This document shows, piece after piece, positions 10,126 to 17,980 of a DNA stretch of 64,000 nt. Source of the stretch: Bacillus spizizenii TU-B-10. GTDB taxonomy: Bacteria > Bacillota > Bacilli > Bacillales > Bacillaceae. The notes below the pieces were generated by a model. That model had not been told where the DNA came from and made no database searches. It saw only the letters and a program-made list of their open reading frames with translations. The position numbers were made by a program, and so were the translations under genes. Where the stretch lies: positions 2,522,857 through 2,586,856 of the forward strand of contig NC_016047.1 in the NCBI RefSeq assembly GCF_000227465.1. Reading direction: 5' to 3'. The number at the start of each line of letters is the position of its first letter. Positions within the stretch are counted from its first letter, which is position 1.

Positions 10126-10255
10126 AAAGGTATATTGGAAAAAAATTCTGGCAATTTCAATGGCAAATGACTTCCAGAGACCAATGAAGGCATACAATGA
10201 GTCATGGCCGGACTGGCTGAAATACATAAACAAGTATTTTAGGAGGAGAAACTGC

Positions 10256-10429
10256 ATGAAAAATGCAAAACAAGAGCACTTCGAATTAGATCAAGAATGG
10301 GTTGAATTAATGATGAAAGCCAAAGAGGCAAATATCAGCCCGGAAGAAATACGAAAATATTTACTTTTAAACAAAAAGTCTGCTCATCCTGGTCCGGCAG
10401 CCAGAAGTCATACCGTAAATCCTTTCTGA
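10256..10429 (+). CDS. sinI: SinR antagonist SinI
   Basis: A 57-residue protein that binds SinR and frees matrix genes from repression. The core SinR-binding helices are in LDQEWVELMMKAKEANISPEEIRKYL (given here in two parts: LDQEWVELMMKAKEA, then NISPEEIRKYL). The RBS AGGAGGAGAA is 5 bases before the ATG, which excludes the longer upstream reading frame. From memory the 168 protein reads ELMVEAKEA here, so this strain differs at two residues in the interaction helix. It is followed by sinR after 33 bases. Spo0A~P controls its expression. Confidence 0.97.
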   Translation: MKNAKQEHFELDQEWVELMMKAKEANISPEEIRKYLLLNKKSAHPGPAARSHTVNPF

Positions 10430-10430
10430 A

Positions 10431-10441
10431 TGTGCTATAAT
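10431..10441 (+). promoter_or_regulatory. Candidate extended -10 of the sinR promoter
   Basis: TGCTATAAT at 10433-10441 is a perfect extended -10 element (TG-N-TATAAT) in the sinI-sinR gap. Sequence at -35 is poor. An own, constitutive sinR promoter in this gap is known in B. subtilis. Initiation here would give a very short leader before the sinR RBS. Confidence 0.6.
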
Positions 10442-10462
10442 ATCACAAGGAAGGTGATGACA

Positions 10463-10798
10463 TTGATTGGCCAGCGTATTAAACAATACCGTAAAGAAAA
10501 AGGCTACTCACTATCAGAACTAGCTGAAAAAGCTGGGGTAGCGAAGTCTTATTTAAGCTCAATAGAACGAAATCTACAAACGAACCCCTCCATTCAATTT
10601 CTCGAAAAAGTCTCCGCTGTTCTGGACGTCTCGGTTCATACTTTGCTCGATGAGAAACATGAAACCGAATACGATGGTCAATTAGATAGTGAATGGGAGA
10701 AATTGGTTCGCGATGCGATGACATCCGGGGTATCGAAAAAACAATTTCGTGAATTTTTAGATTATCAAAAATGGAGAAAATCCCAAAAAGAGGAGTAG
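10463..10798 (+). CDS. sinR: Master biofilm repressor SinR
   Basis: A 111-residue repressor of the eps and tapA operons. The N-terminal Xre-type helix-turn-helix (about residues 1-65, including LSELAEKAGVAKSYLSSIER) binds GTTCTYT boxes. The C-terminal helical hairpin (about residues 75-108) forms tetramers and is the site of SinI binding. The start is a TTG at 10463, with AAGGTGAT four bases upstream; the in-frame ATG six bases earlier overlaps that RBS. The sequence equals the 168 protein as I remember it. It converges on tasA. Confidence 0.98.
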   Translation: MIGQRIKQYRKEKGYSLSELAEKAGVAKSYLSSIERNLQTNPSIQFLEKVSAVLDVSVHTLLDEKHETEYDGQLDSEWEKLVRDAMTSGVSKKQFREFLDYQKWRKSQKEE

Positions 10799-10828
10799 TG
10801 CCTGAGCAGAGGCACTAACTCCTCTTTT
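10786..10828 (+). terminator. Terminator hairpin of sinR
   Basis: AAAGAGGAGT and AGTGCC at 10787-10802 pair with GGCACT and ACTCCTCTTT at 10811-10827. The left arm contains the sinR stop codon, and a T-rich tail follows. Confidence 0.8.
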
Positions 10829-10844
10829 GTCAATAAACATAGAA

Positions 10845-10880
10845 ACGGCCCAGTATATCGTATACTGGGCCGTCTCTTTT
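10845..10880. terminator. Bidirectional terminator between sinR and tasA
   Basis: The arms 10845-10857 and 10861-10873 form a perfect 13-bp GC-rich stem with a TCG loop. T-rich sequence follows on the plus strand. On the minus strand it serves tasA. Confidence 0.85.
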
Positions 10881-10891
10881 TATTGCTGCTA

Positions 10892-11677
10892 TTAATTCTT
10901 ATCCTCACTATGCGCTTTTTCATTTTCTTTCACGTAACCGTCTTTATCAGTATGTTCCTTTTTGATTGTCAAACCATTCCATTGTGTCGCTTCAAACGAA
11001 AACTGAAGCTGAATGGAGTTTCCTTGGTATTTATTTTGGACCATTAGCCCGTTTTCATCTTTTGTTTTGTCGTCTTTGAATTGGATTTCCATTTGAACTT
11101 GGTCGAAATCAGTCGGTGTTTTTGGAATACCATCATATTCAGGAGCGGTTTTACCGTCAATTGTTGCTACATTGACTTTACCGCTTGCATTTAAGAATTT
11201 AGGGTCAATTTGTTTTTTGATTTTTTCAGCTGCCGCTGCATCATTCTTAGCGGACATCAAATACAAGTCCTTGAGATTGGCATCATCTAAAATAATATTT
11301 TTCGGATATCCATTGCCGCCCTCTTTTCCAACTGTCAATAAGGTCACTTCAAACTGGCTCAGAAAATCTTCTGCAGATGTATTGCTGCCTCCGTTTGCTT
11401 TAAATTCGCCGTAATTCAGCGCCATTAATACCTCTTTGATTGCAAGTGAGCCGTTATTTTCAAATTGGAAATCTTTCGTCAATTTGTCTCCCGGCTTTAG
11501 ATTTGACAGATTAACACTCGCTGAATTTTCTTTAGCAGATAAATCAAGCGTACCTGACGCAAAAGTAGCATCCGTTGATTTAATGTCGTTAAATGCTGCC
11601 CATGTTCCTCCTCCAACTAAAGCTAATCCTAGTGCCGCAGAAGCAACTCCTAAACTTAATTTCTTTTTCATACCCAT
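10892..11677 (-). CDS. tasA: Major biofilm matrix fibre protein TasA
   Basis: A 261-residue secreted protein, the main protein fibre of the biofilm matrix; it belongs to the camelysin/TasA family. Residues 1-27 are a signal peptide (basic MGMKKK, hydrophobic core, GGTWA end) that the signal peptidase SipW is known to cut. The mature part is a beta-rich, Asn- and Lys-rich domain, and the tail is charged (ENEKAHSEDKN). An RBS AAAAGGGGAG precedes the ATG. It is the last gene of tapA-sipW-tasA, 63 bases after sipW. It differs from my memory of the 168 protein at several conservative positions. Confidence 0.98.
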   Translation of the reverse strand: MGMKKKLSLGVASAALGLALVGGGTWAAFNDIKSTDATFASGTLDLSAKENSASVNLSNLKPGDKLTKDFQFENNGSLAIKEVLMALNYGEFKANGGSNTSAEDFLSQFEVTLLTVGKEGGNGYPKNIILDDANLKDLYLMSAKNDAAAAEKIKKQIDPKFLNASGKVNVATIDGKTAPEYDGIPKTPTDFDQVQMEIQFKDDKTKDENGLMVQNKYQGNSIQLQFSFEATQWNGLTIKKEHTDKDGYVKENEKAHSEDKN

Positions 11678-11740
11678 GGCAAACTCCCCTTTTATTGAAT
11701 GATATTATATCGAAACCTGTTGCCAGGTTTACAACTGATG

Positions 11741-12325
11741 TTAAGTGGACATGGTGCTGTCCTTTGTATCTGTTTCCAAGGCTTTAGTCTTTCTTTCAAT
11801 TTCTCTAATGGCACTGCTGATCGTCACAAAAGCGTACACCAGCAACATCACGCCGGGAACAATCAGTAAAACAGCAGTTCCGATCGGCTGACTGGCAAAA
11901 TGAAGCATATAGCCGGCATATGGAAGCTGAAAACCTGTATATTGTGCGCGGACATTTTCGTCCGATACAAGCGCTGAATCAGCTGCTGCGTTATTGTCCC
12001 CTTTTGTTTTAAATAACAAATGGTCTCCTTGCTTCGTTTTGTCAACAATCCTGTGGGTGACCGCCGTATTTGCATCCTGCATAAATGTAATGACGTCCCC
12101 CTTTTGGAGCTCCTTCACATCAGTGATTTCTTTGACCAATATTAATGAACCTGTGTTGAACTCCGGCTCCATTGAACCTGAAAGAACTGATTTCAGCGTG
12201 TATCCAAACACTGCCGGCTCTCCCCCGGATGAACGTGTTGAAATCACGACAAGTGTCAGCACAATAATGAGAGTAAAGATGATCACGTAGAGAATATTAC
12301 TCATCAGCTTCATTGCTTTTTTCAT
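11741..12325 (-). CDS. sipW: ER-type signal peptidase SipW
   Basis: A type I signal peptidase of the ER/archaeal class, 194 residues from this ATG. It processes TasA and TapA. Two membrane segments flank the catalytic domain (about residues 10-30 and 145-165). The catalytic Ser is in LSGSMEPEF (about residue 50), and His replaces the usual Lys in VTHRIVD (about residue 90), the hallmark of this class. The gene overlaps tapA by 29 bases. An in-frame ATG four codons later would give a 190-residue product and is equally possible. Confidence 0.96.
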   Translation of the reverse strand: MKKAMKLMSNILYVIIFTLIIVLTLVVISTRSSGGEPAVFGYTLKSVLSGSMEPEFNTGSLILVKEITDVKELQKGDVITFMQDANTAVTHRIVDKTKQGDHLLFKTKGDNNAAADSALVSDENVRAQYTGFQLPYAGYMLHFASQPIGTAVLLIVPGVMLLVYAFVTISSAIREIERKTKALETDTKDSTMST

Positions 12326-13058
12326 CCTCTTCCCCGCTTTCCTTTTGAACTGATTGAGTTTCTTTTTCTTCTGTTACAGTTTCTTGAGATGTATCTTCTT
12401 TATTTGATTTTTCTTGTATATCCTTTTGTGATGTTTCATTCTCCTTTTTGACGGCCGGCTTCGTTTCTTTTTTAGGCACTGTCGGTTTTTCATCGCACTT
12501 TGCAAGCGTCATAGGCTCCGACCACTCAAAAATACTGCCGTCTGCCGGGTACCCGGCCGGTTTATATACTTTAAATGCATAAATGCCGGGTTTCATTTTT
12601 TTCTTCGTCTCAATTTTATAAAGTGAATCGCCGATTTGTTTGGAAACGAACCCTTTTTCGATCACGTTCCCATCCTTTAACGGTTTGCGGGCATTTTCCA
12701 GCTTATGAAGCTCCCACTTCCACTTTGATTTCCTAAGTCCCTCGCCTGTATTTTCGAGCTCAGCAAACAGAGAAATAGGTGAGCATACAGTGCCTTTCGT
12801 ATCCGTTTGATTAGACAAGTGCAAATCACTTTGATCCCAGCGTTTATCATAATCGCAGTTTTTATCTGTATGCTGAAAGTCTGTACACGTTTGAAGCGGG
12901 ACATCAAATGTTTCAATATCATGAAAAGCAGCGCTTGTATCACCGGAAAATTGTAAGCATATCGCGGCAGTCAGACTGAAAATGACTGAAAGCTGAAAAA
13001 TAAGCAAAACTTTCAGTTTCGTCTTCGTCTTTTGCTGATTGCGAAACAATCGAAACAT
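12297..13058 (-). CDS. tapA: TasA anchoring/assembly protein TapA
   Basis: A 253-residue secreted accessory protein that promotes TasA fibre assembly and anchoring. An N-terminal signal region (about residues 1-44) ends near SAAFHDIE, similar to the TasA cleavage site. The folded part contains Cys pairs (CTDFQHTDKNC, VCSPIS, AKCDEK). The last 60 residues are a low-complexity Glu/Lys/Ser/Thr tail, probably disordered. It is the first gene of the matrix operon. An RBS GGAGG lies upstream, and a double SinR box is about 45 bases before the start. Confidence 0.96.
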   Translation of the reverse strand: MFRLFRNQQKTKTKLKVLLIFQLSVIFSLTAAICLQFSGDTSAAFHDIETFDVPLQTCTDFQHTDKNCDYDKRWDQSDLHLSNQTDTKGTVCSPISLFAELENTGEGLRKSKWKWELHKLENARKPLKDGNVIEKGFVSKQIGDSLYKIETKKKMKPGIYAFKVYKPAGYPADGSIFEWSEPMTLAKCDEKPTVPKKETKPAVKKENETSQKDIQEKSNKEDTSQETVTEEKETQSVQKESGEEDEKSNEADE

Positions 13059-13099
13059 ATCTTACCTCCTGTAAAACACTGTCACTTGATATAACAATT

Positions 13100-13115
13100 G
13101 TTCTCTTTAAAGAAC
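13100..13115 (-). promoter_or_regulatory. Paired SinR boxes upstream of tapA
   Basis: GTTCTCT on the plus strand (13100-13106) and GTTCTTT on the minus strand (13115-13109) both match the SinR consensus GTTCTYT. They form a near-palindrome of 16 bases about 45 bases upstream of tapA. A TATACT on the minus strand (about 13129-13134) lies just upstream and is a candidate -10. Repression of this operon by SinR is established. Confidence 0.8.
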
Positions 13116-13328
13116 TGCACAAATAGAGTATAATCAACGTTTAATCGATTGAAAAACACCAAAATCGTTCATTTTGTTCGTTTAAGAGAATGTTTTCATC
13201 ATATTACAAAGTCTTGCTCAGTATTGCTCACCTTTTTGTTTTTTTGAAATTTTTGGGATTATTATGCGAAAAATTAAATGCATAGCCAATTATGATTTGG
13301 TAATAATAAACAACGAAAGGGTGACAGC

Positions 13329-13655
13329 ATGATGATCAAACAATGTGTGATTTGTCTTTCTCTTCTCGTTTTCGGCACCGTTGCCGCTCACGCAGAAGAA
13401 GCACCGCTTGTGACCGCCCGCCACATGTCCAAATGGGAAGAGCTTGCAGTAAAAGAAGCAAAAAAAAGGTACCCGCTCGCACAGGTACTGTTCAAACAAA
13501 AAGTATGGGACCGCAAAAGAAAAGATGAAGCAGTGAAGCAATACCATTTAACCCTGAGGGAAGGATCAAAGGAATTCGGCGTATTTGTGACGATTTCATT
13601 TGATCCCTATAGCCAAAAGGTTAATAAAATTGCCATATTAGAAGAATATCAATAA
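13329..13655 (+). CDS. yqzG: Small secreted protein YqzG
   Basis: A 108-residue protein of the small DUF3889-type family. Residues 1-22 form a clear signal peptide ending AHAEE. The mature part is about 85 residues, basic and tryptophan-containing, with one predicted beta-sheet domain (YHLTLREGSKEFGVFVTISF). Function is unknown; it is probably exported. It is divergent from tapA and converges on yqzE. The first or second ATG could be the start; an AAAGGGTGA RBS lies upstream. Confidence 0.85.
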   Translation: MMIKQCVICLSLLVFGTVAAHAEEAPLVTARHMSKWEELAVKEAKKRYPLAQVLFKQKVWDRKRKDEAVKQYHLTLREGSKEFGVFVTISFDPYSQKVNKIAILEEYQ

Positions 13656-13682
13656 GGTCCTCCATTTTTGAAGGACCTTATT
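13651..13682. terminator. Bidirectional terminator between yqzG and yqzE
   Basis: The arms 13651-13661 and 13672-13682 form an 11-bp perfect stem with a 10-base T-rich loop. The yqzG stop codon lies in the left arm. Confidence 0.8.
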
Positions 13683-13696
13683 CGTTATATTTGCGG

Positions 13697-13876
13697 TTAT
13701 TTTTTTCGCTTCAGCCATAACCTGAAACCATAGGGTAAAATACCGAACCAATGCTGGGAAGCGGGCGTTTTTGTTTCTTTCCGGACCTCTTTTCGTTCTT
13801 TTCGCTCATCTCTCGGAGTATCTATATATTTGACAAATTGCTGAGTCATATATTTGACATAATCATTCGTTTTCAC
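13697..13876 (-). CDS. yqzE: Small basic protein YqzE at the end of the comG operon
   Basis: A 59-residue protein starting with GTG behind GAGGTGAT. The sequence begins [19 protein letters not shown] and continues with a highly charged middle ([13 protein letters not shown]), ending in an aromatic/basic tail ([17 protein letters not shown]). It has no known domain. It lies 71 bases after comGG on the same strand and is probably transcribed with the comG operon. Its role in competence, if any, is not known to me. Confidence 0.88.
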   Translation of the reverse strand: MKTNDYVKYMTQQFVKYIDTPRDERKERKEVRKETKTPASQHWFGILPYGFRLWLKRKK

Positions 13877-13947
13877 GTGATCACCTCATCATTCAATTAT
13901 TATGAAGTGTTGGCTCACATGACTTTTTTTATACCCTTTTCTTTGCC

Positions 13948-14322
13948 CTATTCTGTCCAGCTCAGCAGTTTTTTCTGTTTTTGATCAAACACGATCTGTG
14001 CAGTTCTTTCTGTTCCCGACTCCGTCAACGCTTTTAGGTTGATTTCTTTTTGCTCTTTTATCGATGTATCGTAAATGTAATAAGAAACCTGCCCATATGG
14101 AAACTGCTGTGAATCCTTTTGGCCTTTCCGCTGCTCAAGAACATGCCGAATTGACAGAAGCGCGCCATTCTGAAGCAAATTCTCTCCTGTGTAAAACTCT
14201 TTTGTTTCCTTTTCAAACATGCAGCGTGAAATATATTGCGCAGCAGTAAAGTTCACGCTCAGCAGCACAAGCGCGGACACAAAAAGAACAGCGGGATAAA
14301 TAAACCCTTTCGTGCTGTCCAT
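13948..14322 (-). CDS. comGG: Competence pseudopilin ComGG
   Basis: A 124-residue minor pseudopilin of the DNA-uptake machine. The N-terminus (MDSTKGFIYPAVLFVSALVL) has a short leader, a Gly before Phe and a hydrophobic helix, but no Glu at position 5 of the mature protein, unlike typical prepilins. It begins immediately after the comGF stop, so the two are translationally coupled. It is the last of the seven comG genes; the operon depends on ComK. Confidence 0.96.
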   Translation of the reverse strand: MDSTKGFIYPAVLFVSALVLLSVNFTAAQYISRCMFEKETKEFYTGENLLQNGALLSIRHVLEQRKGQKDSQQFPYGQVSYYIYDTSIKEQKEINLKALTESGTERTAQIVFDQKQKKLLSWTE

Positions 14323-14706
14323 TTACCCTCCTCCTAAATACGGATAAACCGGAAAAGCAGTTTGATACACTTTTTGGTTCTCACTCTCAATTTCCAGCAA
14401 AACAACACCATTTTCAATATCGGCTCTCATGGCTGCAATATCATCTAGAATCGGAACATGCCCTTTGCCATCTACCCTTTTTCTTATCATTGAATGATAG
14501 GTTTCAAAACGTATGTCTTGCCCAGAAGAATTGGTACAGATCAACACGCTCCCATGTTCGGCTGTCTTGACTGCGTGTGACTGCTTGCACTCGTTCATCA
14601 TCTGTTCCATCGAAATCAGCCATTCTTGCTGTGTGAAACCGTCATGTTCCTGCTGCCGTGACAAAAACAGATGGAAGATCATAGCTAACGATCCCGATAT
14701 GAGCAA
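14323..14706 (-). CDS. comGF: Competence pseudopilus protein ComGF
   Basis: A 127-residue membrane protein of the comG pseudopilus, needed for DNA binding during transformation. With the TTG start at 14706 it begins in the middle of a hydrophobic helix and no RBS is visible. The same frame is open upstream and encodes GYTLLNVLFSFSVFLLISGS, which looks like a prepilin cleavage site and N-terminal helix. No ATG, GTG or TTG was found in that extension before 14790. The true N-terminus is therefore uncertain (see findings). It overlaps comGE if extended. Confidence 0.9.
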   Translation of the reverse strand: MLISGSLAMIFHLFLSRQQEHDGFTQQEWLISMEQMMNECKQSHAVKTAEHGSVLICTNSSGQDIRFETYHSMIRKRVDGKGHVPILDDIAAMRADIENGVVLLEIESENQKVYQTAFPVYPYLGGG

Positions 14707-14731
14707 AAAGACGGAAAACGAAAATAATACG

Positions 14732-15079
14732 TTAAGAAGCGTATAGCCAGTCTGTCCGCAGAATGCTGAGGCAAAATGGTTTTTCTTTATAAGCTGCTGC
14801 TGAGATGCATACGTTTTGATATTCCCCCTCCTCCTCCCACTTTAGCGTATAGTTATTATTGTTCATTGTAACCGCTTTCTCCTCAGTTCCTTCACCAGTC
14901 ATCATATATTTGCTAATGCTTTCATTCATCATTTGGTAGCCGATTTCTCGAGATTCCGTCATATTTTCATCAGCTATCAGCTTGTCCCATAAAGGAACGA
15001 CTGTCAGTAGCAGAAACAGCCACAGGCTTAGCGCAGACATTGTTTCTATTGTAGAAAAACCTTTATTTTCTCTCCACAT
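14732..15079 (-). CDS. comGE: Competence pseudopilin ComGE
   Basis: A 115-residue minor pseudopilin. The leader MWRENKG is followed by FSTIETMSALSLWLFLLLTV, giving a prepilin-type cleavage site with Glu at mature position 5. This site is processed by the prepilin peptidase ComC in B. subtilis. The gene overlaps comGD by 17 bases. Near its 3' end it has a GGAGGAGGAGGGGG stretch that also encodes Glu and Gly and could act as an RBS for the overlapping comGF. Confidence 0.96.
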   Translation of the reverse strand: MWRENKGFSTIETMSALSLWLFLLLTVVPLWDKLIADENMTESREIGYQMMNESISKYMMTGEGTEEKAVTMNNNNYTLKWEEEGEYQNVCISAAAYKEKPFCLSILRTDWLYAS

Positions 15080-15494
15080 TGACTCTTCCGCTCCCTAAAT
15101 AAACTGTTATGTCATAAGCAACATGTCCTTTTACTCGTATTTTTCCGCCTGCATTCGGGTGCCCTTTCTCATTAAATTCCAAACGGTCTTTTAATGTCTT
15201 CGGTTCTATAGAAAGTCCCGTCGCATACGGCCGTTCAATTACCGTATCCCCCATATCTAATTGATATTCTTTTCTCTGAAAGAGAATTTTTGTTCTTTGA
15301 TGACTGGAAATTGCAGTCTGCTGTGCAAGCATAATATCGTTTTTCAGCTGCCATGCCGCCTGACGGACAGCTGTGTTGTCATAAGCAGGAGGAAGCGTGG
15401 TAAACACGGCGATCAAGAGGATAGAGGCGAGGCTTAACACAAGCAAGCTTTCTAAAAGGGTAAATCCCTCCTCCTCGTTTAATTTAATGTTCAA
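15063..15494 (-). CDS. comGD: Competence pseudopilin ComGD
   Basis: A 143-residue pseudopilin. The short leader MNIKLNEEEG ends at the conserved Gly, and FTLLESLLVLSLASILLIAV follows, with Glu at mature position 5. The start is a TTG at 15494, with GGAGAAG six bases upstream, which gives the usual length. It overlaps the comGC 3' end by 11 bases. The remainder is the variable globular head of the pilin fold. Confidence 0.96.
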   Translation of the reverse strand: MNIKLNEEEGFTLLESLLVLSLASILLIAVFTTLPPAYDNTAVRQAAWQLKNDIMLAQQTAISSHQRTKILFQRKEYQLDMGDTVIERPYATGLSIEPKTLKDRLEFNEKGHPNAGGKIRVKGHVAYDITVYLGSGRVNVERK

Positions 15495-15780
15495 CCTTAA
15501 CTTCTCCGCCAGTGATAATAATGTGCTTCCCATTTGGACAAACTGCATCCTTTTTCACATAACCCTCTGATTGTAAATCAGCAAGACTCGGTGTCTGTCC
15601 TTCATGGTCAAGCTCAAATGCAGTCATTTGTGCCTTAATCATGTTTTGAAGGCCTTCACAGCCCTTTTTCTGAATGGTTTGATTATGTTTCGTGACGTTC
15701 GGTATCGTAATTAAAAGCAAGATCGAAATAATAAAGAGCACAATTAGCATTTCAACAAGTGTAAATCCTTTCTCATTCAT
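15484..15780 (-). CDS. comGC: Major competence pseudopilin ComGC
   Basis: A 98-residue precursor of the major pseudopilin. The leader MNEKG precedes FTLVEMLIVLFIISILLLIT, the classic type IV pilin N-terminus with Glu5. Two Cys (in KGCEGLQN and AVCPNG) are in place for the known intramolecular disulfide. It assembles into the competence pseudopilus at the cytoplasmic membrane. It follows comGB by 13 bases, with an AAGGAAGAGG RBS. Confidence 0.97.
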   Translation of the reverse strand: MNEKGFTLVEMLIVLFIISILLLITIPNVTKHNQTIQKKGCEGLQNMIKAQMTAFELDHEGQTPSLADLQSEGYVKKDAVCPNGKHIIITGGEVKVEH

Positions 15781-15793
15781 CAGCCTCTTCCTT

Positions 15794-16831
15794 TCACATT
15801 TGATTCATCATCTGATACATAGGCAAAAGCATAGATAAATACACAATTAAGATCATCGCTGCAACAAATCCATAAATCATAGGCTGAAGGATGCCTGTCC
15901 ATTTTTGCGCCTTGTGTTCCAGCCGCTGCAATATGAACTGACTGTATGTGAAAAGCTCCCGATCAAGGCGGCCGCTCAGCTGTCCGTGAGATATGACTTT
16001 TGAAAAATCAGTTTCATAAAAAGGGCTTTCACAAATAGCGGTTTCAATTGATTCACCAGCTTTTAGCCGTTCAATCACTTGTTCAGCCTCGCAGCGGTAA
16101 AAAGGGAGAAACGTTTGATGTTTAAATGCGTTAAGGCTGTCATATATTGAGAGACCTGATTGTAAAAGGCTGCTTAGCTGCAAAGAAAAAAAGTAGCTGT
16201 TAAACAGCCTGACAAGGTTTCCAACTAAAGGAATTCTGACACAAATAAGCATTTGCCGGGCAGGTGATTTTTTCTTAAACACAAGCCAATAATAAAGCCC
16301 GATACCTCCTGCAAATAGAGCCAACAATATGATTACAAGATCAATATGCTGAAAAAAAGCAAAAAGCATATCAGTTGAACGTGTGGTTTCCATATTCATC
16401 GATTGATAAATACCGGAAAACTGAGGAATGATGATGGCCTGTAACATATAAAACATGACAGCGACTGTGAAGATGAGGAAAAGCGGATATCGCAGCACCC
16501 TTTTCAGCTGGTCTGCCTGTGCAATTTTGCGTTCCAGCAGCTCTCCGCTCTGAATCATGGAGGCAGGCAGTTCACCATGTGTTTCAGCAAAATAACAGAT
16601 ACCTACGGCTTCCTTATGAAATGACAAACCCTTTAATACTTGATAAAACGGGGCCCCTTCCCTCAAACGAGTGATCGCATCAGTCAAGTCAGCCGCCTGC
16701 CTCTTATTCATCTGAAGTTCCATCAGCCGTATTCCATCCAGAAGCGTATATCCGCCCTCCGTCATTTCACCGAGCCGCTTCAATAACTGGGCTTGATCCT
16801 TTAACGGCCAGGTTTTTCTAATCTGTTTCAT
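15794..16831 (-). CDS. comGB: Competence pseudopilus membrane platform protein ComGB
   Basis: A 345-residue PilC/GspF-family polytopic membrane protein that forms the assembly platform for the pseudopilus. Two GspF domains are visible, each followed by membrane segments (about residues 110-145, 165-190 and 310-340). I chose MKQIRKTW at 16831 as the start; it overlaps comGA by 14 bases. A shorter version starting within the first domain has been annotated in some genomes, but this longer start keeps the full N-terminal domain. Confidence 0.95.
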   Translation of the reverse strand: MKQIRKTWPLKDQAQLLKRLGEMTEGGYTLLDGIRLMELQMNKRQAADLTDAITRLREGAPFYQVLKGLSFHKEAVGICYFAETHGELPASMIQSGELLERKIAQADQLKRVLRYPLFLIFTVAVMFYMLQAIIIPQFSGIYQSMNMETTRSTDMLFAFFQHIDLVIILLALFAGGIGLYYWLVFKKKSPARQMLICVRIPLVGNLVRLFNSYFFSLQLSSLLQSGLSIYDSLNAFKHQTFLPFYRCEAEQVIERLKAGESIETAICESPFYETDFSKVISHGQLSGRLDRELFTYSQFILQRLEHKAQKWTGILQPMIYGFVAAMILIVYLSMLLPMYQMMNQM

Positions 16832-17888
16832 GATAAACCCACCGGTCATAGTTGTTTGTCGTCAAATAGCCGAGTGCAATTCCTTTTCTGATAATTTGAC
16901 GTAGCGTTTGATATTGGTAATTTGCATGATTTCCTTTTGCCTCCTGAATACATTGCTGAAGATTTTTTCCGTAAAGAAGCTCATAAACGCTTGCTCTCCT
17001 GGTGTTTCGTGACTGGCGGCAATATACTGATGAACATCCGTTTTCACAAAACGGGCAAGCCAAATCAACCAAGCGCTGAGCCGCTATTGCAATAACAGTC
17101 TGTTCGATTTCATTCATATTGATGCCGAATTCAAGCAGCCTGTAAATCGCGCCCTTCGCATCTCTCGTATGAAGGCTCGTCAGCACCAAATGCCCTGTCA
17201 TCGCTGCCCGTACCGCGATTTTAGCTGTTTCCGCATCTCTGATCTCACCTAAGATAATCATATCCGGGTCATGGCGCAAAATAGCCTTCAGCCCTGCGGA
17301 ATAAGTCACACCGGCTTTTTCATTCACCTGCACCTGAAGAACATCCTCGTCCCTTGTTTCAACAGGGTCCTCCAGTGTGACAATATTTCGATTAAAGTGT
17401 TTTTTTGCATATTGAACAAGAGAGTATAATGTGGTGGTCTTCCCTGAACCAGTCGGCCCGGTAAAAATGAGCATGCCGTGGGAATGTTTTAAAAATGAGA
17501 GTAAAGTGGCTCCTGTCTTCGGAAATAATGACAGCTTATCAATCGAAGGGATATTGTATTGAGGCATTACTCTGATCACGAGGCTTTCTTCATTAATTGT
17601 GGGGAGCGTTGACATTCTTAAATGAACATTTCCCTCCTCTAGCTTTAATGTAAGCGAACCATTTTGCGGCTTCCGCCTTTCCCCTATGTCCATCGCTGAG
17701 AGAAATTTAAAATGTGAAATCAGTCTTACGCACTCTTCTTTTTTCATGTGCCTTTTTTTCAGCAAGGCATGATCAACCCGAAAATGAATGATGGCGTCCC
17801 GCTCCCTCGGTACAATGTGAATGTCAGAAGCCTTTGTTATATATGCCTCTTCAATCAAGGTTCTGCTTGTCTTTTCTATTGAATCCAA
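16818..17888 (-). CDS. comGA: Competence traffic ATPase ComGA
   Basis: A 356-residue GspE/PilB-type secretion ATPase that powers pseudopilus assembly; it also has a known role in growth arrest of competent cells. Walker A is GPTGSGKTT (about residues 142-150), the Asp box is in DPVETRDEDV, Walker B is in PDMIILGEIRD (about residues 207-217), and a His box LVLTSLHTRDA follows. A CxxC-type Zn motif is at ACPFCENGC. The start is a TTG with AAAGGAGAGGG seven bases upstream. It is the first gene of the comG operon. Confidence 0.97.
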   Translation of the reverse strand: MDSIEKTSRTLIEEAYITKASDIHIVPRERDAIIHFRVDHALLKKRHMKKEECVRLISHFKFLSAMDIGERRKPQNGSLTLKLEEGNVHLRMSTLPTINEESLVIRVMPQYNIPSIDKLSLFPKTGATLLSFLKHSHGMLIFTGPTGSGKTTTLYSLVQYAKKHFNRNIVTLEDPVETRDEDVLQVQVNEKAGVTYSAGLKAILRHDPDMIILGEIRDAETAKIAVRAAMTGHLVLTSLHTRDAKGAIYRLLEFGINMNEIEQTVIAIAAQRLVDLACPFCENGCSSVYCRQSRNTRRASVYELLYGKNLQQCIQEAKGNHANYQYQTLRQIIRKGIALGYLTTNNYDRWVYHETD

Positions 17889-17914
17889 TTTGATTCCCTC
17901 TCCTTTCAATGCGT

Positions 17915-17943
17915 ATTGTAGAAAAAGAAGGACCTGTAATCAA
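17915..17943 (-). promoter_or_regulatory. comG operon promoter
   Basis: On the minus strand TTGATT (17943-17938) and TACAAT (17920-17915) are 17 bases apart, a good SigA promoter. It lies 27 bases before the comGA start. Confidence 0.7.
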
Positions 17944-17980
17944 ACCGTGGAAAGGTGATTTCCGGAGATGTTATATGTAG

